Shown: positions 25,561 to 33,707 of the stretch, piece after piece | Layout: every line of letters starts with the position of its first letter | Position numbering within the stretch: the stretch's first letter is position 1 | From: Planctomycetaceae bacterium | GTDB taxonomy: Bacteria > Planctomycetota > Planctomycetia > Planctomycetales > Planctomycetaceae | Assembly (NCBI GenBank): GCA_021732785.1 | Contig: JAKFUG010000023.1 | Coordinates: 121,426-185,425, forward strand | DNA: 64,000 nucleotides | Reading direction: 5' to 3' | Program-made: the position numbers and the translations under genes | Notes under the pieces: generated by a model | What the model was told of the DNA's origin: nothing | Databases searched by the model: none | Seen by the model: the letters and a program-made list of their open reading frames with translations, nothing else

Positions 25561-26049
25561 TCACGGGGAGGCGAAACGTCCGGCCAATTCTGTCTGCGCG
25601 AGAACATGCCCGGCGATGGACCGCAACAGCTCGGACTTGGTCACCCCCGCGTTCAGACCCAGGACACAATCCAACGCAAAGAGCGTGAAAATGTAACGGT
25701 GGGTCTGTGGGCGCGGTGGACACGGACCCTCGTAACCCAGCCCGCCGGAACTATTTTTTCCCTGCCGGCTGCCATCGGGCAACACGGCGGTCGTCGGCAC
25801 TCCTTCCGGCAAGCTCACGGTGTGGGGGGCCAGATTGAACAAGACCCAATGATCCCACACAAACCCGGCGACCGGAACCGCGTCCGGGTCATCCAGCGCC
25901 AGACTTTGGGTCCCAGCCGGCGGCGCACCCCAGGCCAGCGGCGGCGAAAGATCCTCACCACGACCGCTGTGACGGAGTGGAATGATTCCCTCCGCCGCAA
26001 ACGCGGAACTCGTCAATCGGAACGGCGGTGTCTTCAGTGTCGACGTCAT
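25561..26049 (-). CDS. YbhB/YbcL-type phosphatidylethanolamine-binding (PEBP) protein
   Basis: A 162-residue protein of the bacterial PEBP/Raf-kinase-inhibitor-like family. Visible motifs are FRLTSSAFAAEGIIPLRHSG at the start, the ligand-site strand LSPPLAWGAPPAGTQSLALDDPDA, then WDHWVLFNL, the GYEGPCPP loop and HRYIFTLFALD. These match YbhB/YbcL over the full length. The start is the ATG at 26049, with GGAG upstream; an in-frame ATG 11 codons earlier is possible but precedes the conserved region. The cellular role of bacterial PEBPs is unknown; binding of small anions or lipids is inferred. The gene is flanked by repeats and appears monocistronic. Confidence 0.9.
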   Translation of the reverse strand: MTSTLKTPPFRLTSSAFAAEGIIPLRHSGRGEDLSPPLAWGAPPAGTQSLALDDPDAVPVAGFVWDHWVLFNLAPHTVSLPEGVPTTAVLPDGSRQGKNSSGGLGYEGPCPPRPQTHRYIFTLFALDCVLGLNAGVTKSELLRSIAGHVLAQTELAGRFASP

Positions 26050-26158
26050 AGGAAGCGACTCCGTCGAGTGCTGTCGGGGCATCGCGATGGATGTCAAATG
26101 TAAGAGATCGCCGCGGGGTCTGCCATGATGCGAATTTCTGATCGCGCGGACAAACCAG

Positions 26159-26288
26159 CCCGGGGTGCCACTGGCGGCTTGTCCGCCAGTGCGAGTTGGC
26201 AGAGCGGGCGGAGGTTTACATTTCTCAATCGAGACCGCGTTACCCGATCGAAGCCACGGGCGGACGAGCCGCCCGTGGCACCCGGCGG
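26159..26288. repeat. Palindromic repeat, GTGCCACTGGCGG family
   Basis: Two hairpins: CACTGGCGG/CCGCCAGTG at about 26169-26191 and GCCACGGGCGG/CCGCCCGTGGC at about 26252-26279, with outer ends CCGGGGTGCCAC and GTGGCACCCGG complementary. Related sequences occur at 25438, 28388-28495, 29010 and 45764-45845. The rest of the 406-base gap (26289-26455) holds no gene. Confidence 0.7.
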
Positions 26289-26437
26289 AGACCGGCAATC
26301 GGCAGCCGGAAGCCATTGTACTTTACGAGAGTTCCGGCTTTCGCCAGACTTCTTCCATTGGTTCTCATGCGGAGGATCCCGTCAGTGTCTTTTTCGAAAA
26401 ACCTCTCTTCCAATGACTCTCCTCGTGACCTCAAAAT

Positions 26438-26444
26438 GTTAGGC
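26438..26444 (+). other. GTTAGGC core, attC R'-like
   Basis: GTTAGGC matches the GTTRRRY core found at the end of integron attC or attI sites and lies 12 bases before the ATG of the next gene, the normal place in a gene cassette. No matching left half was found upstream, so the site may be partial. Confidence 0.35.
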
Positions 26445-26455
26445 CCCAAACACGC

Positions 26456-27049
26456 ATGAACACATGGCTGGCGACAATCGATCCAAAAGCGTACACAAGA
26501 TGGTTGTTGACCGCATGTACCTTATCCATTCTTTCGATGGTCGGTATGGTAATCGCGATGCCCGATATCGACAGGCATCCGATCACTCTCGCGCTCTCGA
26601 TGAATTGGGTGGTCGCTGGATTTGTCGGAGCCGTCACTCATAATTACTTGCTCCGGATGAATCCTTGGCGATTTCGTTTTGCTCATTGGGAACGCGAAGG
26701 TCGGGTTTATCGTTACGTCGGCGTAGAAGCGTTTCGCTGGCTATTGCGGCAAACTCCCCTTGGCTGGCTCAATCCAACCTTCAGGATGACAGCCCGCAAA
26801 TCGGATCTCGAAAACCTACTCCGGCAGATGAACTTTGCCGAAGGGGCGCATCTGATCGGGGGCGCAATCACACTCGGCCTTGCGTTTGGATACGCGGTCA
26901 CTGGTCACATGCGGGTCGGACTTTCTTTTGCAGTGGTCACCCTCTTTTGTCATTTCTATCCCTTGATCACGCAACGCTGGAACCGGGGACGCGTTGCCCG
27001 AGTTGTCCAGCGGATCGCGCCGGAATCTGCAAGGATCGGAAGAGTCTAA
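26456..27049 (+). CDS. Membrane protein resembling CrtO-type acyltransferases
   Basis: A 197-residue protein with two N-terminal membrane segments (about 15-35 and 47-65) and two more at about 133-150 and 152-170. The soluble middle AHWEREGRVYRYVGVEAFRW and the C-terminal CHFYPLITQRWNRGR resemble the staphylococcal CrtO (glycosyl-4,4'-diaponeurosporenoate acyltransferase) group, in which W.....GR.YE..GV and P...QR.NR.R recur. This is a motif-level likeness and the substrate cannot be inferred. The stop codon lies inside GTCTAAC (27044-27050), matching the RYYYAAC start of an attC site, and a GTTAGGC core precedes the ATG. The gene looks richer in A and T than its surroundings, fitting acquisition. 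Confidence 0.6.
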   Translation: MNTWLATIDPKAYTRWLLTACTLSILSMVGMVIAMPDIDRHPITLALSMNWVVAGFVGAVTHNYLLRMNPWRFRFAHWEREGRVYRYVGVEAFRWLLRQTPLGWLNPTFRMTARKSDLENLLRQMNFAEGAHLIGGAITLGLAFGYAVTGHMRVGLSFAVVTLFCHFYPLITQRWNRGRVARVVQRIAPESARIGRV

Positions 27050-27078
27050 CCGTTATCTCATTCAATTGTGGTGGCTTG

Positions 27079-27807
27079 ATGAATTTCAACAATCCGATTG
27101 GAAGTGCTAAAGCGGACCAGCTAGTTCAACTGCTTGAACTGCAGCCGGGCAATCGCGCACTGGACGCGGGATGCGGAACCGGCGAGTTCCTTCTGCGCGT
27201 CGTTGCCTATCACTCGGCCAACGGTATCGGCGTGGACCGCGACCCGCAGTGTATCGCCGCAGCCCGTGAGAGCGCCGCCACGAGGCAGCTTACGTCGCGA
27301 TGCGAGTTCCGCACGGCAGACGTGAACGAGCTTGTCACGGAGCGGGGCGAATTCGACTTCGGCATCTGCATCGGTTCGACCCACGCGTTCGGCTCGGGCG
27401 AAGCGGCATATCCCAACACGATCAGGCGATTAACCGAGGCTGTGCGGCCGGGTGGGCTGATCTTGATCGGCGAGGGATACTGGAAGCGCGAACCTGAGCC
27501 GGAGTATTTGAAGCTGATCGGCGATCCGGTCGGGATTTATCGCGATCACGCGGGGAATGTTTCCTTTGCCGAAGAGCGAGATTTGCTCCCGCTGTATGCG
27601 ACGGTCAGCAACGAAGACGAGTGGGATCATTTTGAGTGGTCGCATCAGTTGAAGGTCCGGCGCCTGTTGGCGGTAAGTCCCGACGATCCGACTGCGGCGG
27701 CACGCCTGGCCCGCGCTCGGCAATGGCGCGACGGTTATTTGCGGTGGGGACGATCGACGATGGGTTTCGGTATGTATCTCTTTCGCACGCCCGGGGGCGC
27801 GAGTTAA
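27079..27807 (+). CDS. Class I SAM-dependent methyltransferase
   Basis: A 242-residue methyltransferase with motif I ALDAGCGTGEFLLRV (about 28-42), GIGVDRDPQCIAAARES at strand 2, CEFRTADVNELV, FDFGICIGSTHAFG at motif IV and VRPGGLILIGEGYW. Substrate unknown; related proteins annotated as SAM-dependent methyltransferases are common in mobile cassettes. It starts 30 bases after the preceding gene at an ATG without a clear ribosome-binding site. Its stop TAA lies in AGTTAAC, the beginning of a roughly 100-base attC-like element, which suggests the gene travelled as a cassette. The product is predicted to be cytoplasmic. Confidence 0.86.
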   Translation: MNFNNPIGSAKADQLVQLLELQPGNRALDAGCGTGEFLLRVVAYHSANGIGVDRDPQCIAAARESAATRQLTSRCEFRTADVNELVTERGEFDFGICIGSTHAFGSGEAAYPNTIRRLTEAVRPGGLILIGEGYWKREPEPEYLKLIGDPVGIYRDHAGNVSFAEERDLLPLYATVSNEDEWDHFEWSHQLKVRRLLAVSPDDPTAAARLARARQWRDGYLRWGRSTMGFGMYLFRTPGGAS

Positions 27808-27900
27808 CTAATCGCTGCAATGGACCGACACCGCAAAGCATTCTGGTAAAGTGAGCGTCGGTCGGCGCGGCGCCGGAAATTGAACGTTGGTCCGTTAGCC
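27803..27900 (+). other. attC-like recombination site
   Basis: A 98-base element opening with GTTAAC (27803-27808, containing the methyltransferase stop) and closing with GTTAGCC (27894-27900), 19 bases before the next ATG. Inside, GACCGAC (27823-27829) pairs with GTCGGTC (27857-27863). The left part CGCTGCAAT aligns with the complement of the right part ATTGAACG but for one extra G, like the extrahelical base of attC sites. The R' core departs from GTTRRRY at one base. Confidence 0.4.
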
Positions 27901-27919
27901 CGACAGACCGAGGTATTGA

Positions 27920-28294
27920 ATGCTGAAGTTAGCCATTCCCGTACTACATGTGTCGAGTTCGATGGCGGCGGAGCAGTTCTACTGCACCGGTCTCGGATTC
28001 CAGCAGACGTTCGCCTATCGTCCCGACGACTCGCGCGCCGACCCCTGCTACATGGGCCTGATCCGTGATGGAGTCGTGCTTCACGTGTCATCCTTCCCCG
28101 GCGACGGCGTTCCCGGCGGCGTGGTCACTTTCATTGTCGATGATGTCGACGCCCTGTACGCAGAGTTACTCAGGAAGGGCGTGCGGATCGACCTCGAGCC
28201 AACGGATCAGACCTGGGGCAATCGGGAGATGTATCTCGAGGATGCAGATGGCAATTGCCTCCGCTTCGTTCGACGTCCTGACGGCGAACCATGA
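27920..28294 (+). CDS. VOC/glyoxalase superfamily protein
   Basis: A 124-residue protein of the vicinal-oxygen-chelate fold, bleomycin-resistance/glyoxalase type: LAIPVLHVSSSMAAEQFYC, LGFQQTFAYR, TFIVDDVDALYAELLRKGV and the closing WGNREMYLEDADGNCLRFVRRP. These small proteins act as bleomycin-binding proteins, dioxygenases or isomerases; the function here cannot be fixed. The ATG at 27920 has GAGG upstream at a good distance and lies just past an attC-like site. VOC proteins are frequent cargo of integron cassettes, which fits the context, but no attC-like site follows it; instead there is a palindromic repeat. Confidence 0.88.
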   Translation: MLKLAIPVLHVSSSMAAEQFYCTGLGFQQTFAYRPDDSRADPCYMGLIRDGVVLHVSSFPGDGVPGGVVTFIVDDVDALYAELLRKGVRIDLEPTDQTWGNREMYLEDADGNCLRFVRRPDGEP

Positions 28295-28387
28295 CGTTGC
28301 ACATGCCGGGTACCACCGGTTGCCTCAACCGGTGCCGCGCAGCGGCGGGAAGCCTCAGGATACGCTTCCACGAATCACAGCTCACCC

Positions 28388-28495
28388 ACGCCGGGTGCCA
28401 CTGGCGAGGGCTTTGGCTCGCCAGTGCTTTTTTGATTCGCGCCATCGAACCCCGAACACTGGCGGCCCAAGGCGACCACCAGTGGCGCCCGGCGT
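28388..28495. repeat. Palindromic repeat, GTGCCACTGG family
   Basis: Seventeen-base outer arms ACGCCGGGTGCCACTGG (28388-28404) and CCAGTGGCGCCCGGCGT (28479-28495), complementary except one position, enclosing a smaller hairpin (CTGGCGAGGGCTTTGGCTCGCCAG). It fills most of the gap after the VOC gene. Confidence 0.75.
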
Positions 28496-28524
28496 AATCG
28501 AAATCGTTCGCATGCGAAAGGGAA

Positions 28525-28977
28525 ATGTCGATGTTTAACGGGATCGGTACATATTATCTGAATTGGGAGCATCGATCCGACAGGACGGCACTCGCCACGA
28601 AGTGGTTTGCGATTTTTTACCTTCCCGTCGTTCCACTCCAACGAGAGCAAATTGCCGTCGTGAGTTCAGGAAACGACACCGTCGCAACGATTCCTCTGGT
28701 AGCCACGATGTACACCTTGCGGGATGAATATCGAGTCATTGGACGAGTGCCGATGGATTGGAAAAAGGTCGTATGGACCTACCTATACGCCTATCTCTGG
28801 ATGCCATTCCTTCTCGCCGCTCCGTTGTTGGTGCTTGTTCCGCTGGGGTACTGGGCGACGAAAGTGGATGATCTCAGAATCATCATGGCGTTCTTCGCGT
28901 TATGTGCTCTCTATGCGATTCTGTATATCGGGGGGTTGCTTGCTCACCAACTGCACAAGACTCGAACCGGGATGTGA
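28525..28977 (+). CDS. Small membrane protein of unknown function
   Basis: A 150-residue protein with two or three membrane segments (about 85-110 and 118-140). Its N-terminal part, GIGTYYLNWEHRS...LATKWFAIFYLPVVPLQREQI, resembles a widespread family of small proteins that share a G.....G......D......TKWF....P..P. pattern, whose function is unknown to me. ATG at 28525 or two codons later at 28531; a GAAAGGGA motif lies upstream of both. The gene is less GC-rich than its neighbours. It has no recognisable partner and is followed by repeats. Confidence 0.6.
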   Translation: MSMFNGIGTYYLNWEHRSDRTALATKWFAIFYLPVVPLQREQIAVVSSGNDTVATIPLVATMYTLRDEYRVIGRVPMDWKKVVWTYLYAYLWMPFLLAAPLLVLVPLGYWATKVDDLRIIMAFFALCALYAILYIGGLLAHQLHKTRTGM

Positions 28978-29036
28978 GATGCTTTCCGTCATGCCTTAGA
29001 CATCGCGCCGGGTGCCACTGGCGAGGGCTTTTTCGA

Positions 29037-29157
29037 CTCGTTCCCAAGCTCTGCTTGGGAATGTCTTTGATCGAGGCTCTGCCTCGTCTTCGACTGGGCT
29101 GGAATTCGAGGCAGAGCCTCGGGGCCGGACATTCCCAAGCGGGAGCTTGGGAACGAG
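29037..29157. repeat. Palindromic repeat CGTTCCCAAGCTCTGCTTGGGAA
   Basis: Outer arms CTCGTTCCCAAGCTCTGC (from 29037) and GCGGGAGCTTGGGAACGAG (to 29157) with internal GAGGCTCTGCCTCG/CGAGGCAGAGCCTC. Preceded at 29010-29028 by a fragment of the GTGCCACTGG family. The remainder of 28978-29370 has no visible gene. Confidence 0.75.
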
Positions 29158-29370
29158 TTGCATAGCACTTCAACCGGCGTTTGTCATGCCACGCTGTGCG
29201 CGGGTGACCCGCGCACAGCATGGTGTTCTTCAACAATCTCAAACAGCATCCGTTCCATCCCAAACATTCTCACACAGGGAGCATTCAAAAATCGCGCGCA
29301 ACCCCCTCAGTAATAGGGGAGAGAGATGTGATCACTCTCTCGTTGGTGAGACGGGGGTGTTGCGGGAGAG

Positions 29371-29946
29371 ATGATGATGGGGAAGCCGACGCGCGAATCG
29401 TTGCTGGAAGCACTGCGGGCTCTCTCGGCTCGGCATGGGCCGAATGTGACTGTCTTTACCTTCCGGCGGGAGACCGGCATTGCTCCCTATTACATTTACG
29501 ACCGCTGGGGGAACTGGACCAATCTGCGGCGGGCCGCCGGGTTGCCCGTGCGGTCGCACCCCGGCCCGGTCTACTCCGATGACGAGTTGCTGCAGGAGTA
29601 CCATCGCGCGGCCGTGGATGTCGACGATTATCCGACACACGCCGAGTTCAATCGCCGGTCCGACCGGAGTTTCCAGACGCTCGAAACCCGGTTTGGCAAC
29701 ACTGCGGACGTGCATCACCAGTATCGGGAATGGCTCGCCGCCCATGGTCCGGGGACGTCGCCGAAGTTTCTGGAAGGCTGCCCGGCGGGGTTCGAGCCGA
29801 CCGCCGTGCCGGGGCTGAACATCATTGATGAAGCGTGGCTCCGCCGCGTGACAATCGGCGTCGGGCTGTGGTTGCTGATCGTGCTGATGGACCCGATGGC
29901 TGCGCCGTTCAGAGTTCAGCATCCCAGGGATGGCGATCCCTGGGCT
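29371..29946 (+). CDS. Homing-endonuclease-associated repeat (HNH_repeat) protein, stop codon missing
   Basis: The first about 190 codons look real: a run of ATGs with GCGGGAGAG before them, then two copies of the small helical repeat found beside HNH/homing endonucleases: VFTFRRETGIAPYYIYDRWG..LRRAAGL (about 27-60) and YSDDELLQEYHR...DDYPTHAEFNRRS...FQTLETRFG (about 68-112). A hydrophobic segment (GVGLWLLIVLM) lies near 170-182. No endonuclease domain follows. No stop occurs where the match ends; the frame stays open to 32193, but everything beyond about 29946 is antisense to the WD40 and CAAX-protease genes. The end given marks the supported part. A frameshift or a lost 3' end is likely. 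Confidence 0.5.
29923..29944. repeat. Short palindrome CCCAGGGAT/ATCCCTGGG
   Basis: Nine-base arms with loop GGCG, same arms as at 7279-7300. It ends three bases from the WD40 stop and lies where coding likeness of the rightward frame ends, so it may mark the junction that removed that gene's native 3' end. Confidence 0.5.
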
Positions 29947-30945
29947 TCAGGCGGGTTTCGGGGCCATCAGACTGATGCGAATGTTGCCGTCGAAGTGGGC
30001 GGTGGCGAGGCGGAGGCCGTCCGGATGCAGCGACAGATCGCGGGCGGAGTTGCCGAGGTTGAGGGTGTGAAATTCGTCGGCCTGATCGGGCTTCCAGAAG
30101 AAGAGATGTCCGCCCGCCTGCCCGCCGATCGCGCCGATGACGAAGCCTTCCGGATGATTCGCGACACCCCACGCCACGCCGTTGAGCTTGGCCTTGGTGA
30201 GGTGCGTGACGGCATCCTTACCGGCATCCCAATCGATGTCGACGACGATGGGATTCCCGACCCCGGCGAAGGCGTTGGTGACATTGGTGATGCCCCCGGC
30301 GAGGACGCGTTTTCCGTCCGGGGTGATCGTCATACAGTGCGGACCGCCGTAGTCGGCCATGAAACCCGCATCGAACTTGGACAGGCTGGCAATCGCGAAT
30401 TGTCGCACGGGAGCATCGAGGTCGACGTTCCAATGAAAAAACTTGCCGACGAGATCGCCCGACAACAATTGCTTGCCATCGGGGTGAAAGACGACGTGAT
30501 ACACATGCCGTTCGTGGCCGGAGAACTCTTTCACGAGTTGTCCGTCGGCCATCTTCCAGACGCGGACTTTGAGGTCGTTGCCCGCGGTGGCGATCAGTTG
30601 GCCATCGGTGCTGACGGCCATCCCGCGAATCCACCCGACATGGGCGTCGACGGTCCGCAGCGGCACTGGTTGATCGGCCGCCGTCGCCCACCAGATGAGC
30701 CGGCCATCGTACCCGCCGGTGACCATCGTGACGCCATCGGGTGTGAAGCCGATTGCGCGGACCCAACTGTCGTGGCCACCGGTCAGTTCGACTCGGACAT
30801 CACCTTCCAATGTGAATCGCGAGAGCTTGTTGTCCTGCCCGCCGGCGAAGACATACTTCCCCGTGGGATCGATCCGGCACGACACCAGCGGCGCACCGTG
30901 CTTCAACGTTTTGGAAACATGCGTCTGGGCAGGATCGGCAGGCAT
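29947..30945 (-). CDS. WD40 repeat protein
   Basis: A 332-residue beta-propeller with about six or seven WD40 blades: repeated HDSWVRAIGFTPDGVTMVTGG, HVGWIRGMAVSTDGQLIATAG, HERHVYHVVFHPDGKQLLSGD and similar units, ending ARDLSLHPDGLRLATAHFDGNI. The GH-to-WD spacing is kept, although several W-D dipeptides are changed (LIWW, VRVW). No signal peptide, so it should be a cytoplasmic interaction scaffold; planctomycetes have many. No catalytic domain is attached. It is separated from the upstream protease and HD-GYP genes by an AT-rich inverted repeat, so it may be transcribed separately. Confidence 0.9.
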   Translation of the reverse strand: MPADPAQTHVSKTLKHGAPLVSCRIDPTGKYVFAGGQDNKLSRFTLEGDVRVELTGGHDSWVRAIGFTPDGVTMVTGGYDGRLIWWATAADQPVPLRTVDAHVGWIRGMAVSTDGQLIATAGNDLKVRVWKMADGQLVKEFSGHERHVYHVVFHPDGKQLLSGDLVGKFFHWNVDLDAPVRQFAIASLSKFDAGFMADYGGPHCMTITPDGKRVLAGGITNVTNAFAGVGNPIVVDIDWDAGKDAVTHLTKAKLNGVAWGVANHPEGFVIGAIGGQAGGHLFFWKPDQADEFHTLNLGNSARDLSLHPDGLRLATAHFDGNIRISLMAPKPA

Positions 30946-31007
30946 GGCGGGGCCTCGGCGAGGGAGCGGGCAGAGGATACCAGCGTATCACGCTCACCGA
31001 TGAGGGT

Positions 31008-31165
31008 GAAGTTCCAAATTCCAAATGCCAAGCTCCAAACAAGGATCAAATTCCAAGTTCCAAACGAAGAAAATGCAAAGTCCGGCAGTCAGACTGAGAC
31101 AATCTTCGTTTGGAATTTATCCATTGAAATTTGTTTGGAACTTGGCGTTTGGAATTTGGAACTTC
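31008..31165. repeat. AT-rich inverted repeat GTTCCAAATTCCAA
   Basis: Thirty-three-base arms (31008-31040 and 31133-31165) built from TTCCAAAT and CCAAGTTCC units, near-perfect reverse complements, with further TTCCAA motifs between. Base composition is unlike the flanking genes. Confidence 0.75.
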
Positions 31166-31185
31166 ATTCCGGAATTCTTTCCAAC

Positions 31186-32016
31186 CTACAACCGGCTCAT
31201 CAGAATGATGCCGACCACGACGTCGTACAGCGCGTGGCAGCCGACGGTGATGCCGAAGCCACGCCAATAGAAAAGGGCGGCAAAGAAGACTCCCGCGAGC
31301 GTACGGAACGCGAAACCGAACCACAGTTCGGGCTTCGCGGCGACTTGCACACCGGCGGCCCACAGATACCCGCGGGTCCCGACTTCGGGGTCTACCGGCA
31401 GGTAATGGGCCAAGCCGAAAATCACGCTGGTGGCCACGATGGCCCCCACCACCGCCGGCGTGTGAGGGATCAGCAAGCCGCGCAGCAGAAAATACGCGAC
31501 GGGCAACAGGCAGAGGCGAAACACGAACTCTTCATACACGCCGGCACCAACGAAACTGATGAGCCGCAGACCCCAACCAAGCGAGACCACCGGCGGCGAT
31601 GTGATCGGCGACGCGGGGGTGACATCGAGCACGAATGCCGAGTGCAGCAGCATGTCCGCACCCTGTCCGAGCAAGATCAGCACGAAGGCAAACAGCAGGC
31701 TTTCGGCAAACATCCCCGCGAGGGTGTCACCACTCACGCAGCTGGGGTGATCGGTGATGAGATGCCAGACGAGCAATCCGCCCAGCACGAACAGCGGCAA
31801 CGACATGGCCGACGAAACGCCGACCGTGGAAAGGGTCGTCCGCAGCCAGGCATCGGCCCCGTTGCGAACGGCTTCACCACCCGCGCCGGTGGCCCACACG
31901 CCCAGTTCGTAGACGACAATCCACGGCAGTACGAACACCAGGTTCGCGAACGGCCGCCGGGTGTCGTTCCAGTAAGCCAGCGAGTCGACAGGAGCGGTTG
32001 CCGTCGGCGTCGTCAT
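31186..32016 (-). CDS. CPBP-family intramembrane metalloprotease (CAAX/Abi type)
   Basis: A 276-residue polytopic membrane protein with the CPBP motif set: E162-E163 with R167 in VYEEFVFRLCL, H204 in FGLAHYL, and H261 in CHALYDV, which together bind zinc in this protease family. About seven hydrophobic segments are visible. Eukaryotic relatives trim CAAX proteins, while bacterial members act in signalling, bacteriocin self-immunity or anti-sigma cleavage. The start ATG overlaps the stop of the upstream HD-GYP gene by four bases (ATGA), so the two are translationally coupled. Substrate unknown. Confidence 0.88.
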   Translation of the reverse strand: MTTPTATAPVDSLAYWNDTRRPFANLVFVLPWIVVYELGVWATGAGGEAVRNGADAWLRTTLSTVGVSSAMSLPLFVLGGLLVWHLITDHPSCVSGDTLAGMFAESLLFAFVLILLGQGADMLLHSAFVLDVTPASPITSPPVVSLGWGLRLISFVGAGVYEEFVFRLCLLPVAYFLLRGLLIPHTPAVVGAIVATSVIFGLAHYLPVDPEVGTRGYLWAAGVQVAAKPELWFGFAFRTLAGVFFAALFYWRGFGITVGCHALYDVVVGIILMSRL

Positions 32017-33341
32017 GACGGTCGGCCCTCCTGTCGACGATTCGCAATGGGAACTCCGCCGCTGATGGTTCGACGGCCGCGACGCAGGAATTGCGGTTTG
32101 GGAACGGCATCGTGGCTGTTCGAGTTCGACCGCGCTGTCTGCGAATGCGGTGCCGGGATTTGGCGATGCGCCAGATCGACAAAGCGGCGTTGATGCTTGG
32201 GAAAGAGCGACAGAATTTCATCGACAAGGCCGGGACGAATCGCGTGAAACCAATCGCGCACCGCGTGTTGATCAAATGCACCGCGGACCACTTCCCGCCA
32301 CAGCCGCGTACCGGCGACCGTGTCCAAAGCGTCACCCGATTCCACGGCACACGCCGCGGTGAGGGGATCGAGCACGAGTTCCGCGAAACGGACAGCCCAC
32401 GCCAGACGTTGTGTCGCCGAGGAAAATCGCGAGCCGGAAAGTCGTTGCGGGAAGCCGGAGCCATCGCACCGTTCGTGATGGGCACCGACCATCATGGCGA
32501 CTTCCGCCGGGGTATCGGCGAGCCCCGAGAGCATCGTCGCCCCGGTGGATGGGTGATACGGTGGCAAGCGGGGGATGCTTTCCCGCGGGTCGTTTAATTT
32601 CGGTGTCAGCAGCGAGGCATTCCACCAGCCGCCGAGATCCTGCACGAGAGCCGACATGGCAAGCCGTTGCGAGGATTCCGTCGGCGCACCGTCTTTGCTC
32701 ATCGTTCGAGTCAAGAATGAAGCCGCGAGCATGCCTTGTGCGAACCAGCCGCTGCGCGAGTCACCCGCCGGACTTAGGATGTCAAATTGAGCCCGCGCAT
32801 CGACTGCCGTGTGCAGCATCAATATCGGACCGTTTGCGACCGCCGCGATGAAGTCCATCGTCAATGCGCGCAGTTCGCGGCTCGATTTTTGCCGTCCGGA
32901 TGTGATTCCCTCAACCACATTTTTCAAGTGGGCGGCGAGCGGCGCATAGACCGCCACGGCGTCCATCCGTTCGGTCAGCCAATCGAGCATCACCGAATTG
33001 GCGGCGAGAAGTTCTTCGAGCACGTCGAGCGGAATCGGCAGAAAAATGCCCGCATTAACCGTGTGCGCGACGAGTTCATCGCAAATCATCCGCGACAGCG
33101 ACAGCGATTCTTCACCGAGTCGCATAATGCGCGGTACGCCATCGGGCTGAAATTCGGGACGTTTCCACAACGCTCGCGTCCGCTGGCTGATGTCGCGGAA
33201 TTTTCGATGGCAGCCATCCAGTCGTTCGGCATCGACGTCCACTTCGTCTACCGGAACCGGCAGCCGAACGGACGACAACCGCGTGCTCCAATGGGTGGAG
33301 ACGCTCAGCGGATCGAACGACAGTCGGGCTTCAGAGTCCAC
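32013..33341 (-). CDS. Degenerate HD-GYP domain protein
   Basis: A 442-residue protein. Residues about 225-315 align with HD-GYP cyclic-di-GMP phosphodiesterases: YHPSTGATMLSGLADTPAEV, AHHERCDGSGFPQRLSG and the following helix. The normal HD motif (HDIGK) reads QDLGG at about 234-238, so the first metal histidine is lost, and GYP reads GFP. This argues for a binding or regulatory role, not catalysis. The N-terminal 220 residues are helical with no recognised sensor; the last 50 are low-complexity and basic. GTG at 33341 is chosen since GGGAG lies six bases upstream; TTG starts further upstream are weaker. It overlaps the downstream CAAX-protease gene by four bases. Confidence 0.8.
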   Translation of the reverse strand: MDSEARLSFDPLSVSTHWSTRLSSVRLPVPVDEVDVDAERLDGCHRKFRDISQRTRALWKRPEFQPDGVPRIMRLGEESLSLSRMICDELVAHTVNAGIFLPIPLDVLEELLAANSVMLDWLTERMDAVAVYAPLAAHLKNVVEGITSGRQKSSRELRALTMDFIAAVANGPILMLHTAVDARAQFDILSPAGDSRSGWFAQGMLAASFLTRTMSKDGAPTESSQRLAMSALVQDLGGWWNASLLTPKLNDPRESIPRLPPYHPSTGATMLSGLADTPAEVAMMVGAHHERCDGSGFPQRLSGSRFSSATQRLAWAVRFAELVLDPLTAACAVESGDALDTVAGTRLWREVVRGAFDQHAVRDWFHAIRPGLVDEILSLFPKHQRRFVDLAHRQIPAPHSQTARSNSNSHDAVPKPQFLRRGRRTISGGVPIANRRQEGRPS

Positions 33342-33707
33342 GTCATCTCCCTGACAGCGCACGGCAGCCAAGGAGAATCGTCGCGGGAACGAAGTTGTCT
33401 GTAACCGGATTGAAATCGAACGAGCGATCGACTCAAGCGGTAAACTCGACGTTCCGGCATTCGCGACGTTGGGCAGACCTTAACGGCTATAGCGACGGTG
33501 TGCGTTGCGAGTACCGCAACGGCGGAAGCGGCTGTCACTTTGGGTGCGGTGGCAACGTATTTTCCGTCGATGCACACGAGGCCGATTGTCGTGAGCGGGA
33601 ACTTGCGTAGAATGACGGACATGGTCGTCAAAATCGGCCCAATTTGCCGGAAGTTGCACGAACGCCCCTCGCGACGGGGGCGACTCTCTCAGCCTGAGGA
33701 ATTCTCC
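33342..33707. other. Divergent intergenic region between HD-GYP and serine acetyltransferase genes
   Basis: A 366-base gap between divergent genes. No gene or palindromic repeat is recognised. It contains the predicted rightward promoter at 33586-33613 and should hold a leftward promoter that I could not assign. Confidence 0.4.
33586..33613 (+). promoter_or_regulatory. Predicted promoter of the serine acetyltransferase gene
   Basis: TTGTCG (33586-33591), 16-base spacer, TAGAAT (33608-33613), about 95 bases before the ATG at 33708. Reasonable sigma70-type match in the right place; unverified. Confidence 0.4.

Noticed and set aside
30000..32193. Distal part of the 940-codon rightward frame as a real C-terminal region
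   Set aside because: It is antisense to WD40 and CPBP genes with strong family motifs and has no domain of its own.
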